A stretch of 64,000 nucleotides of DNA, from positions 186,001 through 250,000 of the forward strand of contig JBLWTG010000001.1 in NCBI GenBank assembly GCA_048270225.1. The letters are read 5' to 3'. Shown one piece after another: positions 51,321 through 60,144 of the stretch. A program made the translations under genes and the position numbers. This DNA comes from Allopusillimonas sp048270225. GTDB taxonomy: Bacteria > Pseudomonadota > Gammaproteobacteria > Burkholderiales > Burkholderiaceae_B. The first letter of the stretch is position 1. Each line of letters opens with the position of its first letter. Under the pieces are notes generated by a model. That model made no database searches. It saw only the letters and a list, made by a program, of their open reading frames with translations, and had not been told where the DNA came from.

Positions 51321-52337
51321 ATGCTGAGTCTATTTCGACGTTCGCGCCGTAGCGCCCTGCAGGCTGCCGTGGCGCTGGTACTGGGCGCGGCTCTGCCCAT
51401 GGCGGTCAGCGCCAAAACCATGGAGTTGCGTTACGGGCACATGAATTCGCCCAACAGCGTCGCGGGCCTGCAGGCCCAGATGTTCGCCGACCTGGTCGAG
51501 AAATACACCAATGGCGAGATCAAGATCCGCGTGTATCCATCCTCCCAGTTGGGCAAGATGCAGGAAATGGCCGAAGCCACCTCGACCGGCGCGATTGCCA
51601 TCTCGCACAATACGGCAGGCGGCACGGGTTCGCTGTATGAACCCTTTGGCGCGCTCGATACGCCATACCTCTATCGCGATGTGGACCACTTGATGAAGGT
51701 CACGGCCATCGACTCGCCCGTCATGAAGAAGCTGAACGAAGGCCTGATCGAAGCGGCCGGCGTGCGGGTGCTGTATGCCTATTGTTTCGGCACACGGCAA
51801 TTGACGGCCAACAAGGCTGTCTATCAGCCGTCCGATCTGGCGGGGCAGAAGATACGCTCGTTGCCGTTTCCGATCTATATGACGGCGGTGGAGGCCCTGG
51901 GCGCGGTGCCTGTGCCCGTCGATTGGTCCGAAGTGCCTACGGCGCTGGCCACTGGCCAGGTGTCGGGCCAGGAAAACCCCGTGGACGTGGTGCTCTCGAG
52001 CAAGCTGTACGAGGCGCAGTCGCACCTGATGCTGACCGGACACATCATGAATCCGGAAGTGATTGTGATGAACAACCGGGTCTGGAACAAGCTGACCGAC
52101 TCGCAGCGTGCCGCCATCGAAAAGGCGTCGCTCGAAGTCAGGGAAAAAGCCACCCGCATGGTGGTGGACCAGGAAGCCGATCAGCTGGCCAAGCTCAAGG
52201 AGCTGGGCATGAAGGTGATTGGTCCGGAGGACGGCCTGAAGCTTGATCTGTTCAAGGCGAATGCTGCCAAGCTGGTCAAGGAGCGCTTTGCCGGCAAGTA
52301 TGGCGACCTCTACAAGCAGATTGCGGCAATCAAGTAA
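51321..52337 (+). CDS. TRAP transporter substrate-binding protein (DctP family) of the RuBisCO-like locus
   Basis: A 338-residue periplasmic binding protein with a signal peptide ending AVSAKT. The fold shows in MELRYGHMNSPNSVAGLQAQMFADLVE, KIRVYPSSQLGKMQEM, and the ligand-contacting region GQKIRSLPFPIYMTAVEALG with its conserved arginine. Family DctP proteins bind carboxylates, often sugar acids. ATG 51321 has AGGAGAC upstream. With the following two genes it forms a complete TRAP system, separate from the one at 10-13 kb. Confidence 0.9.
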   Translation: MLSLFRRSRRSALQAAVALVLGAALPMAVSAKTMELRYGHMNSPNSVAGLQAQMFADLVEKYTNGEIKIRVYPSSQLGKMQEMAEATSTGAIAISHNTAGGTGSLYEPFGALDTPYLYRDVDHLMKVTAIDSPVMKKLNEGLIEAAGVRVLYAYCFGTRQLTANKAVYQPSDLAGQKIRSLPFPIYMTAVEALGAVPVPVDWSEVPTALATGQVSGQENPVDVVLSSKLYEAQSHLMLTGHIMNPEVIVMNNRVWNKLTDSQRAAIEKASLEVREKATRMVVDQEADQLAKLKELGMKVIGPEDGLKLDLFKANAAKLVKERFAGKYGDLYKQIAAIK

Positions 52338-52394
52338 TACCGTCCATTCGGGCAGGCCGCGCCGCTGGGGCGCGGCGCTTTCAACGGAGTATCC

Positions 52395-52940
52395 ATGTCA
52401 ACGACTTCACCGTCGCGCGCTCACGCGTTGACGCGCATGCTGCATGCCGTGTGCCGGTTCCTGGAACGGCTGGCGATGTTCATGCTGCTGGCCACGACGT
52501 TTCTGGTGGTGCTGCAGGTGGTGGCGCGCAATGTGTTCGAAAAAGGCTTGCCCTGGGCGGAAGAGCTGGCCAGGTATGGCGGGCTGGGCATTGTGTTTCT
52601 GGCCATTCCTTTGCTGCTGATGCATGACCGGCATATATCGGTCGACATTATCAGCGCCCGTGTGCACGGCGCGGCCGGGCGCGTGTTGCGCGTACTCAAC
52701 GAAGTGATTGTGCTGTTGTTCTGTGGACTCTTTCTGTTTGGCGGCTATGAGTTTTTGCTGCGGGCCGGGCGCTTCACCACGCCGGCGCTGTCCATGCCCA
52801 ATCTGTTTTTCTATCTTCCGACCATGGTGGGCATGGTGATGTTCGCCGCAGTGTCCATGCTGCGTTTGTGCCGGGTGCTGGCCGGACAACCGGCCGCCTA
52901 TGCGCCGCCGGTACATAAAGAGGAAGTCTGCGCGCCATGA
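52395..52940 (+). CDS. TRAP transporter small permease (DctQ family)
   Basis: A 181-residue membrane protein with four helices (MFMLLATTFLVVLQVVARNVF first; PWAEELARYGGLGIVFLAIPLL is the conserved DctQ element). It is the small subunit of the permease for the 51321-52337 binding protein. ATG 52395 follows CAACGGAG. It ends inside the start of the large permease gene (ATGA overlap). Confidence 0.88.
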   Translation: MSTTSPSRAHALTRMLHAVCRFLERLAMFMLLATTFLVVLQVVARNVFEKGLPWAEELARYGGLGIVFLAIPLLLMHDRHISVDIISARVHGAAGRVLRVLNEVIVLLFCGLFLFGGYEFLLRAGRFTTPALSMPNLFFYLPTMVGMVMFAAVSMLRLCRVLAGQPAAYAPPVHKEEVCAP

Positions 52941-54217
52941 TGAGTCTTTCCATATTGGTGCTGTTCCTGGTCATCATGCTGATGGGAACGCCTATTGCCA
53001 TTTCCATGGGCGTATCGGCCGGTCTGGTGCTGTGGTGGTTCGACATGCCCATGTCGGTGCTGGCGCAGCGCATGGTCAACTCGCTGGATTCCACGCCGCT
53101 GCTGGCAGTGCCCATGTTCATTTTCGCGGCCAGTCTGTTCAATGCCTCGGGCATTACCGAACACCTGTTTCATCTGGTGCGCCTGATCGTCGGTCGCATA
53201 CGGGGCGGCCTGGGTCACGTCTCGGTACTGACCAGCCTGATTTTTTCGGGCATGTCCGGCGCCGCGCTGGCCGATATCGGCGCCTTGGGCGGCACGCAGA
53301 TGCGCCTGATGCGCGAGCAGGGGTACAAGGACGAATTCGCCGCCGGCATCACGATGGCAGCGGCAACGATAGGGCCTATCTTCCCGCCCAGCATTCCGCT
53401 CATCATCTTCGCCTCGGCGGCAGAGGTGTCCGCGGTCAAGCTGTTGCTGGCCGGTGTGATTCCGGGCCTGATCATCACCGTGTTGCTGCTGGTGCAGATC
53501 GCGGTCATGGCGCGCATGCAGAACCTGCCGCGCGATTCCATCAAGACCAGTCTGGCAGCCGTCGGGCGTCAGGCCGTGATCGCCTTTCCGGCGCTGTGCG
53601 CGCCGCTGGTGTTGATCGGTGGCCTGGTCAGTGGCCTGTTCGGTCCTACGGAAGTGGCCGGCATCACGGTGCTTTATGCGCTGTTCCTGGGCTTTGTCGT
53701 CTATCGAAGGCTGACCTGGCGACTGGTGGCGGATGCGGCGCGCGAGACGGTGCATTCCACGGCCAGCGTCCTGTTCATCGTGGGCGCGGCCGCGCTGTTT
53801 GCCTGGGTGCTGACCATAGACCAGGTGCCTATGCTGGCTACGCAGTTTCTGCTCAAGCTTTCCGACAATCCCATTGTCCTGCTCATGATCGTCAACGTGC
53901 TGTTGCTGGTCGTGGGGATGTTCATGGAGTCCATCGCGGCCATTCTGATCCTGGCGCCCATCCTGACGCCCGCATTGCTGGCCGCAGGCGTGGACCCGGT
54001 CCAGTTGGGCGTGGTTGTGGTGCTGAACCTGATGATCGGTTTGCTGACGCCGCCGGTGGGCATGAGCCTGTACATGGTCAGCATCGTGGCCAAGATGCCG
54101 CTGCATCGCGTGGTCGCCGGGGTGATGCCGTTCTTTATCCCCCTTGTTGTGGCTTTGCTGGTCATCACACTGGTGCCTGCCGTATCGCTCTGGCTGCCCA
54201 ATCTGTTCATACATTAG
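52937..54217 (+). CDS. TRAP transporter large permease (DctM family)
   Basis: A 426-residue membrane protein with about 12 segments. Hallmarks are LMGTPIAISMGVSAGLVLWW, PLLAVPMFIFAASLF, GMSGAALADIGALGGTQM and IGPIFPPSIPLIIFA. It carries out sodium-coupled import together with the preceding DctQ and DctP proteins. About 135 bases separate it from the VOC gene on the same strand. Confidence 0.92.
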   Translation: MMSLSILVLFLVIMLMGTPIAISMGVSAGLVLWWFDMPMSVLAQRMVNSLDSTPLLAVPMFIFAASLFNASGITEHLFHLVRLIVGRIRGGLGHVSVLTSLIFSGMSGAALADIGALGGTQMRLMREQGYKDEFAAGITMAAATIGPIFPPSIPLIIFASAAEVSAVKLLLAGVIPGLIITVLLLVQIAVMARMQNLPRDSIKTSLAAVGRQAVIAFPALCAPLVLIGGLVSGLFGPTEVAGITVLYALFLGFVVYRRLTWRLVADAARETVHSTASVLFIVGAAALFAWVLTIDQVPMLATQFLLKLSDNPIVLLMIVNVLLLVVGMFMESIAAILILAPILTPALLAAGVDPVQLGVVVVLNLMIGLLTPPVGMSLYMVSIVAKMPLHRVVAGVMPFFIPLVVALLVITLVPAVSLWLPNLFIH

Positions 54218-54352
54218 CCCTGATGCGCCCGCCCGCCTGGCGCGGGATACGCATCGATGCACGAAACGCCCGCCTGCAGGCATTCCTGGATGCATGGGTC
54301 CGTATTGCCCGGAGCCATGCCTGATTGCAGATTTTTTTGGAGCAAAGAAAAA

Positions 54353-54892
54353 ATGAGTCGCTTTTTCGGTGAGATCCGCCAGCTTGGTTATGTCGTCAAA
54401 GACATTGAGGCCGCCATGGAGTACTGGAGCAGCACGCTGGGCGTGGGTCCCTGGTATTACAACCCGCAGGTGCCGATACGCAATTACACCTACGAAGGAC
54501 AATCCTACGCACCTCACAATTCGGTGGCGCTGGCCAATTCGGGCGACGTCCAGGTCGAGCTCATCCAGACCCGCAACGACGTGCCTTCCATGTACCGCGA
54601 TTTTCTGCAGGCGGGCAACACCGGCCTGCAGCACGTGGCCTACTGGACGCAAAACTATGATGCCGATCTGGAACGCCTGCTCAAGCAGGGGTTCAGGCCT
54701 GTCATGGGCGGCGAGGTCGGCGAGAACGGCAGGTTCATCTATTTCGACACGGAATATCATCCGGGCACCGTCATTGAGCTGTCGGAAGTGGCCGGGCCCA
54801 AGGGCAAGCTGTTTGACATGATCCGCGCCGCCTCGCTGGACTGGGACGGCACTGATCCGGTGCGCCCCTTTCCTGACCTGAACGCGCTGTAA
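54353..54892 (+). CDS. VOC-superfamily (glyoxalase-fold) enzyme of the RuBisCO-like locus
   Basis: A 179-residue single VOC protein. The first strand carries QLGYVVKDIEAAMEYW, with Gln in the place of the usual first metal ligand. The second half has HVAYWTQNYDADLERLL with His, and the end TVIELSEVAG with Glu, so a metal site of glyoxalase or methylmalonyl-CoA epimerase type is plausible. The ATG at 54353 has TTGGAG upstream; an upstream ATG at 54257 gives no family-like extension. It is three bases before the RuBisCO-like gene. An epimerase, isomerase or dioxygenase-like step on the imported acid is inferred from context; the reaction is not known. Confidence 0.85.
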   Translation: MSRFFGEIRQLGYVVKDIEAAMEYWSSTLGVGPWYYNPQVPIRNYTYEGQSYAPHNSVALANSGDVQVELIQTRNDVPSMYRDFLQAGNTGLQHVAYWTQNYDADLERLLKQGFRPVMGGEVGENGRFIYFDTEYHPGTVIELSEVAGPKGKLFDMIRAASLDWDGTDPVRPFPDLNAL

Positions 54893-54895
54893 GCC

Positions 54896-56164
54896 ATGAA
54901 TGCCGATCGTTTTTACGCAACCTATCTGATCGAAACGCCGCTCGATTGTGCCCAGGTGGCCGAGGTCATGGCAGGCGAGCAATCCTGCGGGACGTTTGCG
55001 CGGGTGCACGGCGAAACCGACGACTTGCGGGCGCGTGCGCGAGCCGTGGTCGAGCAGATCGACGAAATGGAGTCGGTGAGCGCACCTTCGCTGTCCAATG
55101 CCTGGCTTGCCCGCAAGGGTGTGGCAGGCCCCTGGAAACGTGCGCGTGTGCGCCTGTCTTTTCCCGTCGGCAATGTCGGCGCCAATCTGGGCACGCTGGC
55201 TGCCACGGTGGCCGGCAATCTGTACGATCTGGGCGAAGTCACCGGGCTGCGCCTGGAGTCCTTGCAACTGTCGTCCGACTATCGACGCCGCTTTGATCTG
55301 CCCAGGCAGGGGATAGCCGGTACCCGCGCCTCGACAGGTGTTGCGCGCGGACCGCTGCTGGGCACCATCATCAAGCCCAACGTCGGTCTGTCGTCGGCGC
55401 AGACGGCCGAACTGGTGCGCCAGCTCTGCGAGGCAGGCGTGGATTTCATCAAGGATGATGAGGTGTGCGCCGATCCCGTCCATGCGCCGCTGGCCGAACG
55501 CATACCCGCCGTCATGGCCGTGCTGCGCGCCCATCGCGAGCGCAGTGGCAAACAGGTGATGATGGCTTTCAATATTACGGACGAGACCGATGCCATGCGC
55601 CGTCACGCCGATCTGGTCGAGCGCGAAGGCGGCACATGCGTGATGGCCAGCCTGAATGCCTGCGGTTACTCGGCCATGCAGTCTTTGCGCCGCAGCACGC
55701 CGCTTGCCGTGCATGGTCATCGCAATGGCTACGGTGCGTTATCGCGTCATCCCTTGCTGGGGATCTCGTTTCAGGCCTATCAGACCTTGTGGCGGCTGAC
55801 CGGGGTAGACCATATGCATGTGCACGGTCTGCAAGGCAAGTTTTCGCAGTCGGACGATGAAGTCATTGAATCCGCACACGACTGCCTGACGCCGCTGACA
55901 CCGGACCTGGACGATCGCGTCATGCCGGCCTTCTCGTCCGGCCAGTGGGCCGGGACGGTGCAGGCGACCTTCGATGCCGTGGGCGGCGAGGATTTGCTGT
56001 TCATGTCGGGCGGCGGCATTCTTGCACATCCCGATGGCCCCGGTGCAGGCGTTCAGAGCTTGCGCCAGGCCTGGGAGGCTGCGCGTGAAGGCGTCGCGCT
56101 GGCGGATTTCGCACGCGAGGCTCCCGCGCTGCATCGCGCGCTGGAGTTTTTTGGTGGTCGCTGA
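54896..56164 (+). CDS. RuBisCO-like protein (form IV), probable sugar-acid phosphate decarboxylase/hydrolase (OiaX/OiaT type)
   Basis: A 422-residue RuBisCO large-subunit homologue. The catalytic lysine of true RuBisCO aligns with Lys160 in GTIIKPNVG. The carbamate lysine and metal ligands align with Lys186, Asp188 and Glu189 in FIKDDEV. His273 is in AVHGHRNGYG, and the phosphate-binding SGGG lies at 371-374, followed by HPDGP, typical of RuBisCO-like proteins rather than carboxylases. The neighbouring DUF1537 kinase points to the 3-oxo-isoapionate-4-phosphate enzymes known from apiose catabolism, but the exact reaction is inferred. It overlaps the kinase gene by 11 bases. Confidence 0.9.
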   Translation: MNADRFYATYLIETPLDCAQVAEVMAGEQSCGTFARVHGETDDLRARARAVVEQIDEMESVSAPSLSNAWLARKGVAGPWKRARVRLSFPVGNVGANLGTLAATVAGNLYDLGEVTGLRLESLQLSSDYRRRFDLPRQGIAGTRASTGVARGPLLGTIIKPNVGLSSAQTAELVRQLCEAGVDFIKDDEVCADPVHAPLAERIPAVMAVLRAHRERSGKQVMMAFNITDETDAMRRHADLVEREGGTCVMASLNACGYSAMQSLRRSTPLAVHGHRNGYGALSRHPLLGISFQAYQTLWRLTGVDHMHVHGLQGKFSQSDDEVIESAHDCLTPLTPDLDDRVMPAFSSGQWAGTVQATFDAVGGEDLLFMSGGGILAHPDGPGAGVQSLRQAWEAAREGVALADFAREAPALHRALEFFGGR

Positions 56165-57542
56165 ACCGCGCCTGCCGGCGCCCAAGCTGGCCTTCTATGC
56201 GGATGATTTCACAGGTGCGACGGATACGCTGGCGACGGTCGCCAGGGCAGGGCTGCGTGCGCTGCTGTTCCTGCGCCCGCCCACCGATGCGCAGCGTCAG
56301 GCGGCCGGCCCGCTGGACTGCCTGGGCATTGCCGGCACTTCCCGCTCATTGCGAGCCGAAGCGCAGGCGCAGGAACTGGGCGCTGCCGCCGACTATCTGG
56401 CGACGCTGCGCGCGCCCGTGACGCACTACAAGACGTGCTCGACGTTCGACAGCGCGCCTGAGATCGGCAGCATTGGCCATGCAGTCGGCATTCTGCGCCA
56501 GAGGTTGAATGTCTCCGGTTTTGTGCCGGTGATAGGCGGACAGCCGAATCTGGGACGCTACTGTCTGTTCGGCCATCTGTTTGCGGCCTTCCAGACGGGG
56601 GGCGTGGCCTATCGGCTGGATCGCCATCCCACCATGCGCCAGCATCCCGTGACGCCCATGTGCGAATCCGACCTGCGTCTGCATCTGGCCGCCCAAGGCA
56701 TGCGGCGCATGTCGGCCATTGCCTATCCCAGTTACGCCGATGCGCCCGACGTGCTCGATGCGCTGGTCGATGAGGCCATTGCGGCAGGACCGGACGGGGT
56801 GCTGTTTGATGTGGGACAGGCCTCGCATCTGCCGGTGCTGGGCCGCATTCTGTGGCAGCGCGCCTGCCGCGAACCGCTGCTTGCGGTCGGAGCCAGCAGC
56901 GTGGCGCAGGCGTTGCTGTGCCATTGGGCCGGGGCATCTGCGATGCCTGCCGCCGCAGAGCCATCAGTCGCGTCGGGCAGCTCAGGGTCTTCCGGCCCCG
57001 TGCTGGTATTGTCGGGCAGCATGTCGCCGTTGACTGCGGCCCAGATCGCTGCCGCCGATGCCTATCTGAAGATTCCTTTGCAGGTAGACGCCTTGCTGGG
57101 CCGCGATCCGGCGGCGCAGGCGCGCGCCGAGCAGGAGATTGTGTCGGCGTTGAGGACGGGGCGGGATGTTCTGGCTTATGTCTGCCCGCCGGATGATAGC
57201 GCAGGACGCGCAGCGCCACCGTCGTTGCCGCAGAGCGCATACTCGCCGGCTCAGGCTGCCAGCGATCCCGCGTTGCTTGCGCGGGCCTGCGGTGATCTGC
57301 TGGCGCGGATTCTGGAACAGGTCCGGCCCGCGTGCGTCGGCGTGGCAGGCGGCGATACCTCCAGTCATGCAGTGCGCGCGCTGGATGTCTGGGGACTGTC
57401 TTATGTGGGGCAGATCGACCATGGCGCGGCCTTGTGTCGCATGCATGCCGACGCCCCGCATTTGTCAGGCCTGGACATCATGCTCAAGGGCGGACAGATG
57501 GGCGGCGAGGATATCTTCGAGAGACTGCGTACGCTGGCCTGA
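56154..57542 (+). CDS. Four-carbon acid sugar kinase family protein (DUF1537; OiaK/OtnK-like)
   Basis: A 462-residue ATP-dependent kinase. The N-terminal substrate domain begins with the family motif YADDFTGATDTL. The C-terminal nucleotide domain holds LVLSGSMSPLTAAQI and GGDTSSHAVRAL. Characterised members phosphorylate four- or five-carbon sugar acids (3-oxo-tetronate, D-threonate, 3-oxo-isoapionate). I chose the GTG at 56154, with GGAG eight bases upstream, overlapping the RuBisCO-like gene; an ATG far upstream lies deep inside that gene. A product of this kinase would be the natural substrate of the RuBisCO-like protein. Confidence 0.88.
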   Translation: MVAEPRLPAPKLAFYADDFTGATDTLATVARAGLRALLFLRPPTDAQRQAAGPLDCLGIAGTSRSLRAEAQAQELGAAADYLATLRAPVTHYKTCSTFDSAPEIGSIGHAVGILRQRLNVSGFVPVIGGQPNLGRYCLFGHLFAAFQTGGVAYRLDRHPTMRQHPVTPMCESDLRLHLAAQGMRRMSAIAYPSYADAPDVLDALVDEAIAAGPDGVLFDVGQASHLPVLGRILWQRACREPLLAVGASSVAQALLCHWAGASAMPAAAEPSVASGSSGSSGPVLVLSGSMSPLTAAQIAAADAYLKIPLQVDALLGRDPAAQARAEQEIVSALRTGRDVLAYVCPPDDSAGRAAPPSLPQSAYSPAQAASDPALLARACGDLLARILEQVRPACVGVAGGDTSSHAVRALDVWGLSYVGQIDHGAALCRMHADAPHLSGLDIMLKGGQMGGEDIFERLRTLA

Positions 57543-57554
57543 CGTCAGCCCGAC

Positions 57555-58298
57555 TCAGCGCGCGGCTGGCTTCTTGCCTTCGGGCCAGTAATGGTCGTCG
57601 TTGTAAATGCGTCCGCCGAAAATCGCCGTGCCGATGCGCACTTCGGTCGAGCCTTCTTCGACGGCAATTTCGTAGTCGCCGCTCATGCCCATGGACAGCC
57701 GCTCCATCTCTATGCCTGAAATGGCTTCGTCCCGCATGCGGTCACGCAGCACGCGCAGGGTCCGAAAGCATGCCCGCACCGCATCCTGATCGGGCAGGTT
57801 GATGGCCAGTGTCATCAGGCCCCTGATGCGCAGGGTGGGCATGTCGCGCGCAACCTGGCGCAGAAACTGGGGCAGGTCTTCGGGAGGCAGGCCGTATTTG
57901 GTGGGCTCGGTCGAGGTCTTGATCTGCACCAGTGCGTCGATGGCGCGGCCTTCCTGCTGCAGCCGGCGATCCAGCGCGATGGCGAGGTCGATGCGGTCCA
58001 GAGACTGGATTTCCGATGCCATCCGTGCGACGTCCTTGGCCTTGTTGGTCTGCAGATGACCTATCATGACCCAGTCTATGCCGCAGTCGGCCAGAGGCTC
58101 GAATTTGCTGCGGATTTCCTGGGCCTTGTTCTCGCCCAGCCGGTGCACGCCTGCCGCAACCGCTTCCCGTATGGCTGCTTCGCCAAAGGTTTTGCTGACA
58201 GGCAGCAGCGAGACCGAGCCGGCTGCCCGTCCGCTGCGCCCGGCGGCGGCGTCAATGTGTTGTCGGATCAGTTGCAGGCGTGTGGCGATGGAGTCCAT
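57555..58298 (-). CDS. yggS: PLP homeostasis protein YggS/PLPBP family
   Basis: A 247-residue single-domain PLP-binding protein of alanine-racemase N-terminal fold. The PLP lysine is in LLPVSKTFG. Other marks are HRLGENKAQEIRSKFEPL, WVMIGHLQTNKAKDVARM and the end LSMGMSGDYEIAVEEGSTEVRIGTAIFG. It controls free PLP levels and amino-acid balance. Start at MDSIATRL (58298); the frame extends 11 codons upstream. It is convergent with the DUF1537 kinase. Confidence 0.94.
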   Translation of the reverse strand: MDSIATRLQLIRQHIDAAAGRSGRAAGSVSLLPVSKTFGEAAIREAVAAGVHRLGENKAQEIRSKFEPLADCGIDWVMIGHLQTNKAKDVARMASEIQSLDRIDLAIALDRRLQQEGRAIDALVQIKTSTEPTKYGLPPEDLPQFLRQVARDMPTLRIRGLMTLAINLPDQDAVRACFRTLRVLRDRMRDEAISGIEMERLSMGMSGDYEIAVEEGSTEVRIGTAIFGGRIYNDDHYWPEGKKPAAR

Positions 58299-58339
58299 GT
58301 TGCAGAGCGTCCAGTGTGGTGAAATCGTCAATCCGGATG

Positions 58340-59326
58340 TTATAGCGCGTCTTTGAGCTGCGCCATGATCTCAAAGGAACGCAGGCGCGCCGCATGTTCA
58401 TACATGTTGCAGGTGATCATGAGTTCATCGGCGCCGGTGCGCGCAATGAATGCCTTGACCTGGTCTTCGATGGCTGGCGCTGCGCCAATGGCCGAACAGG
58501 CCAGCACATGATCGAGCAGGTCCTGGGCTTGCGGGCCGAGCTGTGCCAGATAGCCTTCGCGCGGCGGCGGCAGCTTGCCTGGGCGACCACTGCGCAGATT
58601 CACGAAAGACTGCTGCCAGGATGTGGCCAGATAATGCGCCTGCTCGTCGCTGTCCGCCGCAAAGACATTGAAGCCCAGCATGACGTAAGGCTTTTTCATG
58701 CGGGCCGAGGGTTGGAAGGTATCGCGATAGACCTGAATGGCCTGCATCATCTGCTGCGGTGCAAAGTGCGAGGCAAACGCATAGGGCAGTCCCAGCGCCG
58801 CGGCCAGTTGCGCGCCGAACAGACTGGAGCCCAGTATCCAGATGGGTACGTGCAAACCTTTGCCGGGCACTGCGGCGACCTGCTGGCGCGGTGCGTCGGA
58901 CATGAAATCCATCAGCTCGAGCACGTCCTGCGGAAATTCGTTGGCGTCGGACGTGAGCGTGCGGCGCAGCGCGCGCGAGGTGGCCTGGTCGGAGCCGGGT
59001 GCGCGTCCCAGACCCAGGTCGATGCGACCGGGATAGAGGGATTCGAGCGTACCGAACTGCTCGGCAATCACCAGCGGCGAGTGGTTGGGCAGCATGATGC
59101 CGCCCGCGCCCACGCGTATGTGGCGGGTGCCGGCAGCGACATGCGAGATCAATATCGAGGTTGCAGCGCTGGCAATGCCCGGCATGCCATGGTGCTCGGC
59201 CATCCAGTAGCGGTTATAGCCCCATTGTTCGGCGTGGCGGGCCAGGTCCAGCGTGTTGCGAAAAGAATCGGCGGCGGTGCCGTTTTCGGTGATGGGAGAC
59301 AGGTCAAGTATCGAGAAGGACGTCAT
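58340..59326 (-). CDS. Luciferase-like flavin-dependent monooxygenase (LLM class, YhbW type)
   Basis: A 328-residue TIM-barrel FMN enzyme of the bacterial luciferase superfamily. Marks: SILDLSPITENGTAADSFRNTLDLARHAEQWGYNRYWMAEHHGMPG, GIMLPNHSPLVIAEQFGTLESLYPGRIDLGLGRAPG at 78-113, and ILGSSLFGAQLAAALGLPYAFASHF. Substrates of this subfamily are undefined. It is 41 bases from yggS on the same strand. Confidence 0.88.
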   Translation of the reverse strand: MTSFSILDLSPITENGTAADSFRNTLDLARHAEQWGYNRYWMAEHHGMPGIASAATSILISHVAAGTRHIRVGAGGIMLPNHSPLVIAEQFGTLESLYPGRIDLGLGRAPGSDQATSRALRRTLTSDANEFPQDVLELMDFMSDAPRQQVAAVPGKGLHVPIWILGSSLFGAQLAAALGLPYAFASHFAPQQMMQAIQVYRDTFQPSARMKKPYVMLGFNVFAADSDEQAHYLATSWQQSFVNLRSGRPGKLPPPREGYLAQLGPQAQDLLDHVLACSAIGAAPAIEDQVKAFIARTGADELMITCNMYEHAARLRSFEIMAQLKDAL

Positions 59327-59382
59327 CGCTTGAGTATATGGCTTATGCAGCCCGACGGGCGCGGATGGGTGGGCGGAACCGG

Positions 59383-60141
59383 CTAGGGAACGCCCGTCCG
59401 GCTGCCTATGCGCGCACCAACGACCATTTCCGTAATCCAGTGTACCAGTATGGAAGTATAGGCCTGCTGCGCGGTTTTCTCTGAAAGCGCATGGTCGGCG
59501 TCATCGACGACGCGATGGGTCAGCGAATGGGAATGCTGGAATGCCGCGCGATAGTTCATGATGGTGGTGTGGGGCACCAGGTGATCGTGCTGCGACTCGA
59601 CGATCAGCACATCGCCGGTGAAGGCGGCGCATGCCGCCAGGGCGCGGTTGTCCTGCGGCGCGACGGGCATGCGCCGGTACTGGGCAAGATCGTCGCGATC
59701 GAGTTGCCGCTTTGGCATATCCCATTGCTCGTCCCGGTATAGCGAGGGTACGCGCAATGACAGCCACTTCACCGGCCGCAGCGTGGTCAGGATGGTGGAC
59801 AGGTAGGCGCCGTAGCTGGTGCCCACCACGGCGATGGCATGGGTGTCGATGGCAGGATGCTGCGCCAGTTTGTCGTAGGCGCACACGATGTCATGCAGAT
59901 TCTCGGCGCGGGTGACCGTCTTCTGGCGCGCTGAGCCTTTTTCGTGGCCGCGCAGGTCGAACGTCAGGCAGACGCAGCCCAACCCTGCAATGCCGCGTGC
60001 GCGATCCAGGTCTCGCTGCTGGCTGCCTCCCCAGCCGTGTACGAACAGCACGCCGGGTACTTTGGATTCCGGGGCGAGAAATGTGCCAGCCAGACGCTCG
60101 TCTTCGATGAGTAGTTCAATCTGTGTGCTGCTTGTCGCCAT
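59383..60141 (-). CDS. Alpha/beta hydrolase
   Basis: A 252-residue serine hydrolase. Oxyanion strand GVLFVHGWGGSQ, nucleophile elbow GTSYGA, acid in VESQHDHLVP and catalytic His in DDADHALSE. The short N-terminal beta region (IELLIEDERLAGTFLAPE) is typical of dienelactone hydrolase/acyl-peptidase-like members. It starts only three bases after the DUF3182 gene stop, suggesting cotranscription. The substrate is unknown. Confidence 0.88.
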   Translation of the reverse strand: MATSSTQIELLIEDERLAGTFLAPESKVPGVLFVHGWGGSQQRDLDRARGIAGLGCVCLTFDLRGHEKGSARQKTVTRAENLHDIVCAYDKLAQHPAIDTHAIAVVGTSYGAYLSTILTTLRPVKWLSLRVPSLYRDEQWDMPKRQLDRDDLAQYRRMPVAPQDNRALAACAAFTGDVLIVESQHDHLVPHTTIMNYRAAFQHSHSLTHRVVDDADHALSEKTAQQAYTSILVHWITEMVVGARIGSRTGVP

Positions 60142-60144
60142 ATG

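Noticed and set aside
52898..55720. A 940-codon open frame on the minus strand, antisense to the TRAP permease, VOC and RuBisCO-like genes
   Set aside because: Its product is His/Gln/Arg-rich without any domain, and the plus-strand genes have clear families. It is a by-product of GC-rich codon use.
54896..56164. True CO2-fixing RuBisCO
   Set aside because: The carbamate and catalytic lysines are present, but the protein is short, has the HPDGP signature of RuBisCO-like proteins, and there is no small subunit or phosphoribulokinase nearby.
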